From Pseudanabaena sp. PCC 7367 (GTDB taxonomy: Bacteria; Cyanobacteriota; Cyanobacteriia; Pseudanabaenales; Pseudanabaenaceae): a DNA stretch of 64,000 nt. Positions 11,624 through 21,142 of the stretch are shown in pieces (the first letter of the stretch is position 1; each line of letters opens with the position of its first letter). Location: positions 3,172,001-3,236,000 of the forward strand of contig NC_019701.1 in assembly GCF_000317065.1 (NCBI RefSeq). Direction: 5' to 3'. Under the pieces are notes generated by a model. It was not told where the DNA came from. It was given only the letters and a program-made list of their open reading frames with translations, and searched no databases. The position numbers were made by a program, and so were the translations under genes.

Positions 11624-11821
11624 CATTTGACCCTATGTTTATTGGTTCTTATTGGTATTGCATAACCCAGGGCTGCAAATACTGCTCGCCAGGATCTCAA
11701 GCATAGATCTGATCATAGTTTGACCGATCGTTTGATTGTTAAATCATCTTACCAATGAGTAACGCCAATAATTCTGCTCTTGGGCAAAACCGACAAGCTT
11801 AATCAAGCTTCAAGCTTCATT

Positions 11822-13561
11822 TTAAACTTCCAGGATTTTACCAGCAGCCAGCATTCCTGCAAATTCCGTCGCCGGCACTGGTCGACTAAAGTAAAAGCCC
11901 TGAATGCAATCACAATTAGCCCGCTTCATAAATTCAAGCTGAGCCTGATTTTCAACCCCCTCGGCTACCACCTCCAAGGAAAGTGCCCGCGCCAAATCAA
12001 TCACCGCCATCGTGATCGCAGCATCACTATCATTTTTATCAATGTTTTGCACAAAACAACGATCGATTTTGAGCGTGTCTATGGGGAAGTTGCGTAGATA
12101 GCTCAGTGAAGAATAACCAGTGCCAAAGTCATCTACCGTAATTCGGATACCCAGGGCTCGTAACTTAGCCAGAATTTCTTTGGTGAGGCTAGTATGACTG
12201 ACAATAATACCTTCGGTGATTTCTAGTTCCAAACAATTCGGAGCAATTTCATGGGCAGCGATCGCCTGTTCGACATTTTCCACCAACCGATCGCGCTTAA
12301 AATCCCGCCCCGATAGATTGACAGAAACTCTGATTGGCATCAAGTCCTGTTGTTGCCATTGCCGAATTTGGCTGCAGGCTTGCTTGATCACCCACTCACT
12401 CAAATAAACAATTAACCCAGTTTCTTCCGCCAAAGGAATAAACTTAGAGGGCATCACTAAACCAAGTTCGGGGTGCTGCCAGCGAATTAATGCTTCTGCA
12501 CCCACAATGCGGCCAGTTTTGAGGTTTAGTTTTGGTTGATAGAATAAACAAAATTCATTTCGCTCTATGGCGCGCCGCAATCCATTGCTGAGCATGACTC
12601 GCTCAGAGGATCTTTGATATAGTTCCAGGCTGTAAAACTTAAATGTATTGGCAATGCCGTCTTTTTTGGCGTGATACATGGCCAGGTCGGCATTTTTTAG
12701 CAATGTATCCACATCCTTACTGTCTTCAGGATAGATGGTTATGCCAACGCTAACTGAAATACTCAGCTCATGGCCGCAAACCGCATAGGGTTGATAGACA
12801 ACTTCAAGCAGGTTGTGTAATTTTTGCCTGATATCCTCAATGCCGGTGATATCTTGCATGGCGATCGCAAACTCATCCCCCCGCAATCTTGCGATCATGC
12901 TCTGATATTCCAGATGCCCCAGGTGCGATCGTAAACGTTCTGCCAAGGCCTGAAGCAGAGCATCCCCTACATCCTGTCCTAGAGTAGTATTGATATCATT
13001 GAATCGATCGACATCAATAAAGATGATCGCAAAGCAGATTTGCTGTGCCTCTTCATTTTCTGGTTGTAAAAGCTGATGTAGATATTCGTGGAATAAAATG
13101 CGATTGGGCAGCTTGGTTAGCTCGTCTCGATTGGCCACATATTCAAGCTTTGCTTCCGTTTGCCTCAGCTTTTTGTCGTATTGTGTGCGCAGGGCAGCAT
13201 ATTTCCGCAGTCGCGCATTTACTGCGCCAATTAACTCAGAAACCGTAAACGGCTTAGTCAAATAATCATCCGCCCCCAGTTCCATACCTTGGCGCATGTC
13301 GCCTTTATCCGCTTTAGCTGTTAGGAAAATGAATGGGATCGCGGCTGTCTCTGGGTTTTGGCGCAAAATCTCCAGAGTTGCATAACCGTCTAACTCTGGC
13401 ATCATCACATCACATACAATCAAATCGGGCAAGAAGCTTTGGGCGATCTTAACCCCAACTAGGCCATTTTCTGCCCCCATCACATCAAACCCTTCATAGC
13501 TCAGCGTGTCTATCACTTCTTCACGAAGTGCTTCCATATCCTCTATGACGAGAATCTTCAT
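11822..13561 (-). CDS. Response regulator with GGDEF and EAL domains
   Basis: Counted from the ATG at 13561 (MKILVIEDME), this is 579 residues. The frame is open for ten more codons upstream, but the receiver domain begins at the chosen start. The REC domain has phospho-acceptor D51 (VCDVMMPELDG) and K103. The GGDEF domain (about 140-305) has RGDEF at 227-231 in place of GGDEF. The EAL domain (about 325-570) starts from GAEALIRW with EAL at 356-358 and keeps DDFGTGYSSLSYL. Such proteins control cyclic-di-GMP. An intact EAL next to an altered GGDEF favours net phosphodiesterase activity, though RGDEF can be active. No partner histidine kinase is adjacent. Confidence 0.9.
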   Translation of the reverse strand: MKILVIEDMEALREEVIDTLSYEGFDVMGAENGLVGVKIAQSFLPDLIVCDVMMPELDGYATLEILRQNPETAAIPFIFLTAKADKGDMRQGMELGADDYLTKPFTVSELIGAVNARLRKYAALRTQYDKKLRQTEAKLEYVANRDELTKLPNRILFHEYLHQLLQPENEEAQQICFAIIFIDVDRFNDINTTLGQDVGDALLQALAERLRSHLGHLEYQSMIARLRGDEFAIAMQDITGIEDIRQKLHNLLEVVYQPYAVCGHELSISVSVGITIYPEDSKDVDTLLKNADLAMYHAKKDGIANTFKFYSLELYQRSSERVMLSNGLRRAIERNEFCLFYQPKLNLKTGRIVGAEALIRWQHPELGLVMPSKFIPLAEETGLIVYLSEWVIKQACSQIRQWQQQDLMPIRVSVNLSGRDFKRDRLVENVEQAIAAHEIAPNCLELEITEGIIVSHTSLTKEILAKLRALGIRITVDDFGTGYSSLSYLRNFPIDTLKIDRCFVQNIDKNDSDAAITMAVIDLARALSLEVVAEGVENQAQLEFMKRANCDCIQGFYFSRPVPATEFAGMLAAGKILEV

Positions 13562-14533
13562 TGTCTGGGGCAGGATTGGGGATTCAATCAAGGTTCACGA
13601 GTTGGCAATGATGATGCAATGAGTTTAGGGCTAAATCATTAAATTGGCTAGCTATTAGCTAATAAATCAAGTATTAACTAGTGTGAGTGGCTTTGGCTAG
13701 ATTTTATATTTAAAGATAAAAAAGTGCAGATTGATCCTGTGAATTGTAAGTTGAGATGGGTTTCCCGAATCGATCGCAAATCCTACCAGTATGGCCAGAA
13801 ATCGATTAGCAAACTAAGTTAATAAATTAATTATGACTAATTAACTATGTTTAAGTATAAGGCCATGTCTTGAATCAGATGAATCCAATGTATATCCTAA
13901 CCATACACATTCCTAATTATAGATATAGCTAGTAAATAATTCGTTGGCTAAAAGGCTAGTTTATTTATTTATTTTTTATATATTTAATGATTTTTAGTAA
14001 TGGCTTCGGGGCTTCTGATTTGGATATCCTTGCTTATGGCCACGGCTAGTCAATGCCTTAATGCAAATCTCAATTCAATGACTATGCAATACTATACATG
14101 AGTCAACTTGCGATATTTTCAGCAATCCCCGCCTAATGCCAGAGTCCAAATTATGGTACTGGGGCATCACATTTCTAAGAGTATTCTAGCTCGCAAAATT
14201 TGATTGTGTATTATGCATCTACTTTCTTTGATTGCTCTAGATGGGATTTGTTCTGGATTGAGAGCTACTTGCCGATCGAATGACTAGGCTTGATTGCGTT
14301 TTGGTTCAGCTATTTGATTAGATTATTTAATTAAAATTAATTAAACTATCGGAACCGTGGTTTAGAAGCAGGGATTTTCAGCAAGGGGCGCTTGAGTCAG
14401 TTTCGAGTCCATGAATGATCAAATATGATCACAATTGCAGGACTAGCGAAAACTTTAAATTTCCTTTAGTCATTTCTTTATATTTGCCTGTTTAAGAATA
14501 TTTTGATCAGAACGTTGGTGGTGAGGTCAAAAG
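13562..14533. other. Long AT-rich intergenic region
   Basis: Nearly 1 kb without a supportable gene, between a REC-GGDEF-EAL gene reading left and a LOG-like gene reading right. It is AT-rich, with a perfect AT palindrome (TTAATT-AAAATT-AATTAA) around 14327-14344. I see no RNA gene. Confidence 0.5.
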
Positions 14534-15031
14534 GTGAAAAAGATGGCGATCGGGATTATGGGACCTGGCCTCGGAGCTAGGCCACAGGATCTAAGTTGTG
14601 CTTTTGAGCTGGGTAGGTTGGTTGCCCAAAATGGTTGGGTTTTGCTCACTGGCGGTAGGGAGATGGGGGTAATGGAAGCTGCGAGTAAAGGAGCGAAGTC
14701 CGCTGATGGATTGACGATCGGCATTTTGCCTGGTGATAGCACGATCGGTTGCTCTGATTTTGTTGATGTGGCGATCGTCACGGGAATGGGTAGCGCCAGG
14801 AATAATATTAATGTGCTTTCTAGTGATGTGGTGATTGCCTGTGGCATGGGGGCGGGAACTGTTTCGGAAATTGCGTTGGCGATTAAGGCTAATAAGCCAG
14901 TGATTTTGGTAAATGCAACTGATAGCGCGATCGCTTTTTTCCAGTCTCTTGTGCCTTCAAATATTACGATTGCGACTAATGCTCAAGAGGCAATTAATCA
15001 GGCCAAGCTGCTGGTTAATTCTTTGTCTTAG
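14534..15031 (+). CDS. LOG-like / TIGR00725-family Rossmann protein
   Basis: A 165-residue protein of the TIGR00725 group, related to the LOG family once annotated as lysine decarboxylase. It starts with MAIGIMGPGLGARPQD. It carries LLTGGREMGVMEAASKGAKSA, a version of the GG-x-x-G-x-M-x-x-x-x-x-A motif, and the segment VIACGMGAGTVSEIALAIK, equivalent to the PGGxGTxxE phosphoribohydrolase signature with GGxGT altered to GMGAGT. LOG proteins remove ribose phosphate from nucleotides; whether this branch does so is not established here. The gene stands alone. Confidence 0.8.
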   Translation: MKKMAIGIMGPGLGARPQDLSCAFELGRLVAQNGWVLLTGGREMGVMEAASKGAKSADGLTIGILPGDSTIGCSDFVDVAIVTGMGSARNNINVLSSDVVIACGMGAGTVSEIALAIKANKPVILVNATDSAIAFFQSLVPSNITIATNAQEAINQAKLLVNSLS

Positions 15032-15290
15032 TAGATTCGATTGCTAACTTGGGGACTAATTAGAGCTATGGGTGAACCTACCTTAATAGACCACTAGCTC
15101 CACGCCAAAAAACATGATATTCTGCAATTATGATATTTGTGCGTATATCATTTTTTAATCGCTTACTTACTAACTAATCGACTAATCGACCTCATGCAAT
15201 TTCTAGAAGTCTCTCTAGCAAGAATTGTGATTGCTTAGATGTAATTGAATTGCTAACAGCTCGATCGCGTTGAGGTAACATCCCGTTTGC

Positions 15291-15337
15291 GAGCAAGAGA
15301 ATCCTTAAGTTGCAAATTGCTAAACCGATTCTTGCTC
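15291..15337. other. Imperfect inverted repeat upstream of scpA
   Basis: GAGCAAGAGAATC (15291-15303) and GATTCTTGCTC (15327-15337) pair over 11 bases with a two-base bulge, closing a 23-base loop. No T-run follows, so it is not a simple terminator. It lies in the 486 bp gap (15032-15517) before scpA, which otherwise holds no gene. It could be part of a 5' leader or a protein site; nothing in the sequence decides. Confidence 0.4.
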
Positions 15338-15517
15338 CGAACCAGTTTGCCGAAACGAGTAAATATATCGGTTCCAAAACGACTTGAACTAATTACCGTT
15401 GTCAACTAAACTTGCCTATCCGCGTTTTGTGGTACAGATGCTGGGAGCCTAATTTACAGGCTGTTTGAGCCCAAATTCAAGCAACGGCTGCTGTTTAATG
15501 ACGTAAATTATTACTCT

Positions 15518-16270
15518 ATGTCAGTTACAGACACAGTTACCAAAGAAGCGATCGCCATGTTGATTGACCTGGCGGAGCAGGGCGAGATTGATCCCTGGGA
15601 TGTACAGGTAATTGATGTTGTCGATCGGTTTTTGTCACGATTAATTGACATTAGAGACGATCGCCACGATCTCTACGAATCAGGTCAGGCGATTTTATAT
15701 GCCTCAATGCTGGTGTTGCTGAAGGCCAATAGTTTGTCTGATCAGCCAATGAATTTTGGTGAAGAAGAAATCGAAGAAGCAGGAGAATTGGATTGGGACG
15801 AAACCGACACTTTAGCAGAACTGCCGCGCAACCTGGAAAACCACATCAAACGCCGTCCTGTGGCAGTACCACCCCAAAACCGCCGGATTACGCTCAATGA
15901 GTTGATCGAGCAATTAGAGGCGATCTCTGTGATGATGGAGGAGGGGACGCAGCGGCGGAGTCGGCCACGGCCACCCAAGCAATCGCGCCGAGCAGCAATG
16001 AAGGCGATCGCGCAGTTGGCGCATAAAGAAAACCTGTCGGAGATGGCGATCGCCCTAGAGGATTATTTCGTCAAACACCAGATCACCAGAACTGAAGTTT
16101 CAACGCTGGCCGAGGCTTTTAATGACAAGGTGGGGGTTTTCTGGGCGTTGTTGCTACTCTCGGCGCAGTCAAAGGTTGAGCTGTTCCAAACTGATTTCTA
16201 TGCCGCGATCGAGGTAGTGCCAATCCAGAATGCCTACAATGGTGATGCCAGAATTCAAGACGTGTCATAA
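15518..16270 (+). CDS. scpA: Segregation and condensation protein ScpA
   Basis: ScpA is the kleisin that bridges the SMC ATPase heads with ScpB during chromosome compaction. The 250-residue protein opens with the family pattern AMLIDLAEQGEIDPWDVQVIDV and later YASMLVLLKANSL (about 70-82). It has an acidic linker (EEEIEEAGELDWDE), a basic middle (QRRSRPRPPKQSRR, near 145-160), and the C-terminal winged-helix region FNDKVGVFWALLLLSAQSKVELFQ that binds the SMC head. No scpB or smc is adjacent, which is common in cyanobacteria. Length is normal. Confidence 0.92.
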   Translation: MSVTDTVTKEAIAMLIDLAEQGEIDPWDVQVIDVVDRFLSRLIDIRDDRHDLYESGQAILYASMLVLLKANSLSDQPMNFGEEEIEEAGELDWDETDTLAELPRNLENHIKRRPVAVPPQNRRITLNELIEQLEAISVMMEEGTQRRSRPRPPKQSRRAAMKAIAQLAHKENLSEMAIALEDYFVKHQITRTEVSTLAEAFNDKVGVFWALLLLSAQSKVELFQTDFYAAIEVVPIQNAYNGDARIQDVS

Positions 16271-16290
16271 TAGAATCTCATTCAGGCAAT

Positions 16291-16320
16291 TAGTATTCAT
16301 TAGTATTCATTAGTATTCAG
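16291..16320. repeat. 10 bp tandem repeat, three copies
   Basis: TAGTATTCAT occurs three times head to tail from 16291 (last base of copy 3 is G), just downstream of scpA. Confidence 0.85.
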
Positions 16321-16417
16321 GTAATTGGTCGAGTATTAGATCTAAATCGCTTAAATAACCTTGCATAAGCACTTAGCGACACATTCACTATTTTTCCTGG
16401 CAGGCTTGGCAAACCGG

Positions 16418-16894
16418 ATGCAAGCAGCTAAAAAGCTGTCGATCGCCTTATCAGTTGGGGCGATCGCGGCAATGGTGGCGATCGAATTGCCGGGGATCGC
16501 GCAACAAACTCCCTCCTATGTGCCAATTCCACTCCAATCCGAAGTAGTGAGCGATACTCTTACCGATCGAGATATCCCTACTGGTGAAAAAGGCTTTGCC
16601 AAAGATTATGTTTTAAAAGTAGATGCGGAGAATCGCCTGGAAATATCGGTTTCCTCTGAGGCGTTTGATACGGTGGTGAGCCTGATTGGCGATGATGGCG
16701 ATGTGATCGCTGAAAATGATGACGGCCAACCCCGTGGCACTGATTCAATTTTGTTTGTCAAAGTAGATAAACCTGGCGAATATATTATTCGGGTCAAGTC
16801 TTTTGGGGGGCGCAGTGGTGGTAAGTTTACGCTGCGGGTAACTAAGCTAGTGCCAGTGGAAAATTGGATTCAACCTGCTGGTGCTGGTAAGTAG
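16418..16894 (+). CDS. Secreted PPC-domain protein
   Basis: Counted from the ATG at 16418 this is 158 residues: a signal peptide (MQAAKKLSIALSVGAIAAM, cleavage after about GIAQ) and one beta-sandwich of the bacterial pre-peptidase C-terminal (PPC) type. The latter is recognised from YVLKVDAENRLEISVSS, FDTVVSLIGDDGDVIAENDDG and GEYIIRVKSFGG. PPC domains usually follow secreted proteases; here the domain is alone. The frame is open upstream from a TTG at 16361, but the signal peptide begins at 16418. It probably acts in the periplasm or outside the cell; the role is unknown. Confidence 0.75.
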   Translation: MQAAKKLSIALSVGAIAAMVAIELPGIAQQTPSYVPIPLQSEVVSDTLTDRDIPTGEKGFAKDYVLKVDAENRLEISVSSEAFDTVVSLIGDDGDVIAENDDGQPRGTDSILFVKVDKPGEYIIRVKSFGGRSGGKFTLRVTKLVPVENWIQPAGAGK

Positions 16895-16956
16895 CAAGCA
16901 AATAAGCTAATCATAATTTATGGAATTAGGGCAAGATCGCACAGGGAAAAGGCTAC

Positions 16957-17427
16957 ATGCGGATTCTGGGCATTGATCCAGGGATTGCCACGATCGGCTT
17001 TGGCCTGGTTGAGTTGGCCGGTGCATCTAAACCTAAATTATTAGATTTTGGTGTAATTAAAACCCCAAAACATACCCCCGTTGGCGATCGGCTGAGTATT
17101 TTGTATGACGACATGCATACGCTGCTCAACCAGTGGCAACCGGATGTAGTGGGGATGGAAAAGCTATTTTTCTATCGGATGGGCAATTTGATCAATGTGG
17201 CTCAGGCCAGAGGCGTAATTATGCTCACCCTGGCGCAACATAAAATTGAACCAAGGGAATTTTCGCCACCTCAAATCAAGCAAGCCCTGACGGGATATGG
17301 CAATGCGGATAAGGCAGATGTTCAAAATGCAGTGGCTCGTGAGCTGGAGCTAGACAAAATTCCCCGGCCTGATGATGCGGCTGATGCGATCGCGGTGGCG
17401 CTTACCTGCTGGATCTATGCCGATTGA
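16957..17427 (+). CDS. ruvC: Holliday junction resolvase RuvC
   Basis: RuvC cuts four-way DNA junctions symmetrically at the end of homologous recombination. The protein (156 residues, normal) has catalytic D7 in [14 protein letters not shown], the glutamate in [11 protein letters not shown] near residue 68, and the C-terminal acidic cluster [29 protein letters not shown] matches the DNA-contacting segment. ruvA and ruvB are not nearby. It converges with the phosphatase gene, with only 16 bases between the two stops. Confidence 0.95.
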   Translation: MRILGIDPGIATIGFGLVELAGASKPKLLDFGVIKTPKHTPVGDRLSILYDDMHTLLNQWQPDVVGMEKLFFYRMGNLINVAQARGVIMLTLAQHKIEPREFSPPQIKQALTGYGNADKADVQNAVARELELDKIPRPDDAADAIAVALTCWIYAD

Positions 17428-17443
17428 GGGTATTAACTATTAA

Positions 17444-19036
17444 CTACTTTTGCTTAATCACCAACAGCGTGACATCATCATAGACCTGATGATCGCCCAC
17501 AAACTGACACCAATCAGCGATTACCATCTCCTTAATTGTGGCTGCCTCATGCTCACGGTTTTCCCGTACTAAAATAGCCAACTGATCAATGCCATATTGT
17601 TGGCAATCATTATTTTCGGCTTCAGTAATTCCGTCTGTGTATAAAATTGCCACATCACCGGGATTAAACTCAATCATTGAGTGATCGACAAACTGCGAGA
17701 TTTCCTCCTCCAGGCCGATCGGGAAACCCAGATCAACGGTGTCAAAAAACTCAATCAAGCCATCTCGGCGCACCAGGATCATTTCTTCATGCTGACCAGT
17801 CAGACAAAGACTATTATCGACGTAGTGCAGCATCAACAGGGTCATGAATTTTTTGGAACCCATCCGCTGCGTATTCTGATAAATAACCCGATTCAAAATA
17901 CTAATAAATTCACGTGGGTGCAGATCTTCGCTATTAGTCATAGTCCGAACCGCCGATTGCACCATCAGCATCAACATGCCACTTTCCAGGCCATGCCCAG
18001 TTACATCACCCACGCTAATAATTAAATGCTTGCCATAGGGCAGCACGTCATAATAGTCACCACCAACCCGATCGGCAGGTTTAATAAATGCGGCAATATC
18101 CAGCTTTTCAACCTGGGCTAATTCCTCTTCCTTTGGTAGAATCAGCTCTTGCAAGCGGGCAGTGACTGCTAGCTCTGATTCCATTTGAATATTCTCGGCC
18201 TGCAAGCGTTGATTGAGTTGACTGATTTCATCATAGGCCAAGGCCAGATCTTGAGTGCGTTCTTTGACCCGATCGCTTAGGTCACGGGAGTTGGCTCGCA
18301 GCCTCCGAATTGCTAAATACAAACCGGCAAAGCCAATCCCAAAGGATACCGCCATGATTGCGATCGTACCTGTCAATCCATCATTTGTCTTGGCAATATA
18401 AACATCAAGGGGTTGAGTCACCTCCAGCACACCGCGCACATCACCAACCTGCCAATCGGTCTTAGGGCTCTGGGGATGGCTGTTGTGGCAACTCACACAA
18501 CTGGGTTTCATGAGATCGGCCTGGGCATACCGAAGTGCTTTGCGGCCACGAAAAACATCGGTGCGATAGTAAACCTGGGTAGGATTTTCTATCAAAAATT
18601 TCCATGCTTCCTGCTCAAAACTATCCCTTGCCCCACCTTCATCTTCTCGCCAGGGGAAAGGATAAGCGCTATAGAGCCGAAAGGACATGCCTTGATTTAG
18701 CTCCCTGATCCGGCTGCTCAGTTCAATTAAATAGGTGGCCGGCAGCGGTACGGTATTTTCTTGCTGGTCATAGTCATGGCTGATTTTGAGCCCATCGATC
18801 GCTTCCAATCGTGACACTACTGCTGCACTGTAAAGGGTGCGTGCCTCTGCCATAATCTCGGCGGACAGTTTGGCATTTTCGAGTGCCTGGGATTCAATTA
18901 AGCTTGATGACAACATCGATATATCCAGCAAAACACCGATCGCACCAATACAAAAGAAGATGGTCAATACCAACACCACCCGCCGTTGCAATAATTTAAT
19001 TAAACTTTGCCAAAGCTGGGAAATTGTTTTACTCAT
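17444..19036 (-). CDS. Heme-c sensor (Tll0287-like/DUF3365) SpoIIE-type phosphatase
   Basis: A 530-residue membrane-anchored signalling protein. The first membrane segment is at about 19-38. The extracytoplasmic Tll0287-like (DUF3365) domain (about 45-215) has a CxxCH heme-c site at 180-184 in KPSCVSCHNSH. The second membrane segment lies at about 221-243, followed by a coiled coil (250-295) and a PP2C/SpoIIE phosphatase domain (about 305-530) with DRVGGDYYDVL, SVGDVTGHGLESGMLM and ILYTDGITEAEN carrying the metal-binding aspartates. The likely job is to sense redox state or a gas ligand through heme outside the membrane and dephosphorylate a partner, perhaps an anti-sigma antagonist. No partner gene is adjacent. 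Confidence 0.88.
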   Translation of the reverse strand: MSKTISQLWQSLIKLLQRRVVLVLTIFFCIGAIGVLLDISMLSSSLIESQALENAKLSAEIMAEARTLYSAAVVSRLEAIDGLKISHDYDQQENTVPLPATYLIELSSRIRELNQGMSFRLYSAYPFPWREDEGGARDSFEQEAWKFLIENPTQVYYRTDVFRGRKALRYAQADLMKPSCVSCHNSHPQSPKTDWQVGDVRGVLEVTQPLDVYIAKTNDGLTGTIAIMAVSFGIGFAGLYLAIRRLRANSRDLSDRVKERTQDLALAYDEISQLNQRLQAENIQMESELAVTARLQELILPKEEELAQVEKLDIAAFIKPADRVGGDYYDVLPYGKHLIISVGDVTGHGLESGMLMLMVQSAVRTMTNSEDLHPREFISILNRVIYQNTQRMGSKKFMTLLMLHYVDNSLCLTGQHEEMILVRRDGLIEFFDTVDLGFPIGLEEEISQFVDHSMIEFNPGDVAILYTDGITEAENNDCQQYGIDQLAILVRENREHEAATIKEMVIADWCQFVGDHQVYDDVTLLVIKQK

Positions 19037-19468
19037 CTACTGCTTGTATTATTAGCGATCGAGACTGGAAATGTGCCCATTCTGGTCAACCATGCCAAGC
19101 TCTAATCCAGTTGCCCATAGTTGTGGTTGTGCATATTAATTAAGATGCTGCCTACAGCAAGGTAGCAATTTAATAACTTGCTATAAACTAAAAGTGCGAT
19201 CGCCACGATCTATGAATTTCTAGATTGGTTGTATCGTTGCCAGAAACAAAATATTTCACTTAAAAGACATTTTGAGCAGGGCTAATTGGGGATGCCTCTC
19301 TTAGCATTCTAGCCGCCTGATTAAAGGTGTGCGTAAACCAGACCTAAAAGTTCTATTAACAAAGTCAATTTATGAGACTTTTCGCTTCAATTCTCAGCTA
19401 TCTTGCCCATGACATCGCATATGAGCGAGAGGATTAGTAAATCATAGTTACCTCTAGCTGCTGATCGA
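19037..19468. other. Intergenic region
   Basis: Non-coding gap downstream of the TIGR03032-like gene and upstream of the phosphatase gene, both reading left. I see no supportable gene, RNA or terminator. Confidence 0.5.
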
Positions 19469-20587
19469 TTAACTGCTGATCAATCGCTTTGGCACATCAG
19501 AAAGGGCATCAGGCGGTAGGAAATAGGAAGAAGCGAGCAGATCGTCATTGTGATCAATGATTTCGGGGAATTTAATCTGAGGTAATACCTGCACCGCAAA
19601 CACTTCCTGAATCATGTCTTCAAATTTCAAGAAAGCGACAATCTGCCCAGTTGTTAAATTAACCACCCATACGCCACTATTACGCTCACTGGCTTTTTCG
19701 GTGATCGGCACGCCACTAAAAACCGCCGTTTCCCGCACTTGCGAAAGGCCAATAAAAGCCAGATTGCCACAGAAGTCTAGCCCCCTGGTAAATCCCGGCA
19801 TTTGGGCGATCATCTCGGTGCTGCCATTGTTCAAGTCAACCTGGGAAATGCTGCCATAGCCGGACTCTAATAACCAAGTTCGATCGCCATAGCGACGGGG
19901 CGAGTGGGGCATTGATAGACCCCTCAGCAAAACTTCCTTACTTTCCACATCCATCAACACACCACCATTAACCTTGTTCTGTCGCCAGCCTCCAGCCATG
20001 TCCGTCTCACCCAGGGCAGTGACATATTTAGGCTTGCCATCTACCATCGCCAGACCATTGAGGTGACAGCGATCTTCTGGGGCCAGGGCAGTTACATAGG
20101 CAGGCCGCCAGCGGGGCACAAAACTATGCTGGCGATCGAGGGTACAGAGGCAAGAAAATCTCGTATTCACAAACCAGAGCCCATCTTCACCATAGGCCAT
20201 CTCATGAATATCAATATCTCCGGTGATATGGGTGCTATAGGGCAAATAACAGGCATCATGTTTATCAGGGGGATCTAATTTTTGCGCCACGTTGGGCATA
20301 TTGCGAAAATTAATGATTTGCGGGCCAGAGCCCAGACTGAGTTGATTACCCGTCATTGCCATCCCCATTGGTTTTTTAAACACTCGAAAATGGGTGTTGA
20401 GGTTTTCGCCATCGGCACGCACAATAATGATTTTGCCAGCCTGGTAAGTAGTGACGGCTAACGAGATTCCCAATTGCGAGAGGATTTGGGGGAAGTTACT
20501 GGTATGAATACTGCGAAGCGGTGACTCAGCGGGATTGTCTGGATTTTCTGGGTTCTCTGGGGTGTTGTTAGGTGTTTCAGCGCTCAT
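19469..20587 (-). CDS. TIGR03032-family protein (predicted beta-propeller)
   Basis: A 372-residue cytoplasmic protein matching the TIGR03032 family as I remember it: LAVTTYQAGKIIIVR near residue 45, FNPMGM-like FKKPMGMAM, a conserved DIHEMAYGEDGLWFVNTRFSCL (about 130-150), RCHLNGLAMVDGKPKYVTALGETD, and SGYGSISQVDLNNG. The repeating strand-turn pattern suggests a beta-propeller. Function is unknown; family members are found near glycan or secondary-metabolite genes, but nothing of that kind lies here. The first 30 residues are Pro/Asn/Glu-rich and probably disordered. Confidence 0.8.
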   Translation of the reverse strand: MSAETPNNTPENPENPDNPAESPLRSIHTSNFPQILSQLGISLAVTTYQAGKIIIVRADGENLNTHFRVFKKPMGMAMTGNQLSLGSGPQIINFRNMPNVAQKLDPPDKHDACYLPYSTHITGDIDIHEMAYGEDGLWFVNTRFSCLCTLDRQHSFVPRWRPAYVTALAPEDRCHLNGLAMVDGKPKYVTALGETDMAGGWRQNKVNGGVLMDVESKEVLLRGLSMPHSPRRYGDRTWLLESGYGSISQVDLNNGSTEMIAQMPGFTRGLDFCGNLAFIGLSQVRETAVFSGVPITEKASERNSGVWVVNLTTGQIVAFLKFEDMIQEVFAVQVLPQIKFPEIIDHNDDLLASSYFLPPDALSDVPKRLISS

Positions 20588-21142
20588 ATTAATATGTTTA
20601 AGCTAATTCAAATATTTAACTCAAGTTGCCACCTTTAAAAAGTAGTGCGATCGGTGATGCAATTCTTAACTAAGCGGTAAAAATTAATATTTTGTCCTGC
20701 TCTACCATGCTCGCTATCAACAGCTACACCCCAAATTCAAAAATTCTGGTTAGAATTTATGCGCCGATTGCTTTAGCGTGATAGAGTTTAGCACCATAGA
20801 TTGATGCTATGGCTGCGATCTTGAGATCGAATTGCTTTATGCTCTGTTTGATCAATATTTGATCAATATTTGATCTATGTTCCAGTTAGGGATTTAACTA
20901 TTTTTTCCTCCAGCTTTGGAGTTGGGCAAGGGCGATCTAATCTATCAAAACCTGTATCAAGCGATCGCGCCAAAATTTTGCTGCTGCTAAATGCATGTTC
21001 AAAAGACTACTTTTGTCTGAATACCTGCTGGAGCAGAGCAACCGAACTACTTCTCACCAGATATCTTGATTAGTATCTCTATTGAAATAGTATTAAGTCG
21101 ATCTAAAACTGCCAAAACCCTGCAACCAAACCATAGTCCGCA
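20588..21142. other. Intergenic region between divergent genes
   Basis: About 550 bp without a supportable gene, between the TIGR03032-like gene and the P-type-ATPase-like gene. It contains an 11 bp tandem duplication at 20850-20871. Confidence 0.5.
20850..20871. repeat. 11 bp tandem duplication
   Basis: GATCAATATTT occurs twice head to tail (20850-20860 and 20861-20871), followed by a further GATC. Confidence 0.8.

Noticed and set aside
14327-14344. AT palindrome TTAATT...AATTAA
   Set aside because: It is short, AT-only and expected by chance in an AT-rich gap; no neighbouring signal supports a function.
15192-15377. 61-codon frame on the minus strand upstream of scpA
   Set aside because: No recognisable protein pattern or ribosome binding site, and it spans the bulged inverted repeat; more likely a leader or chance frame.
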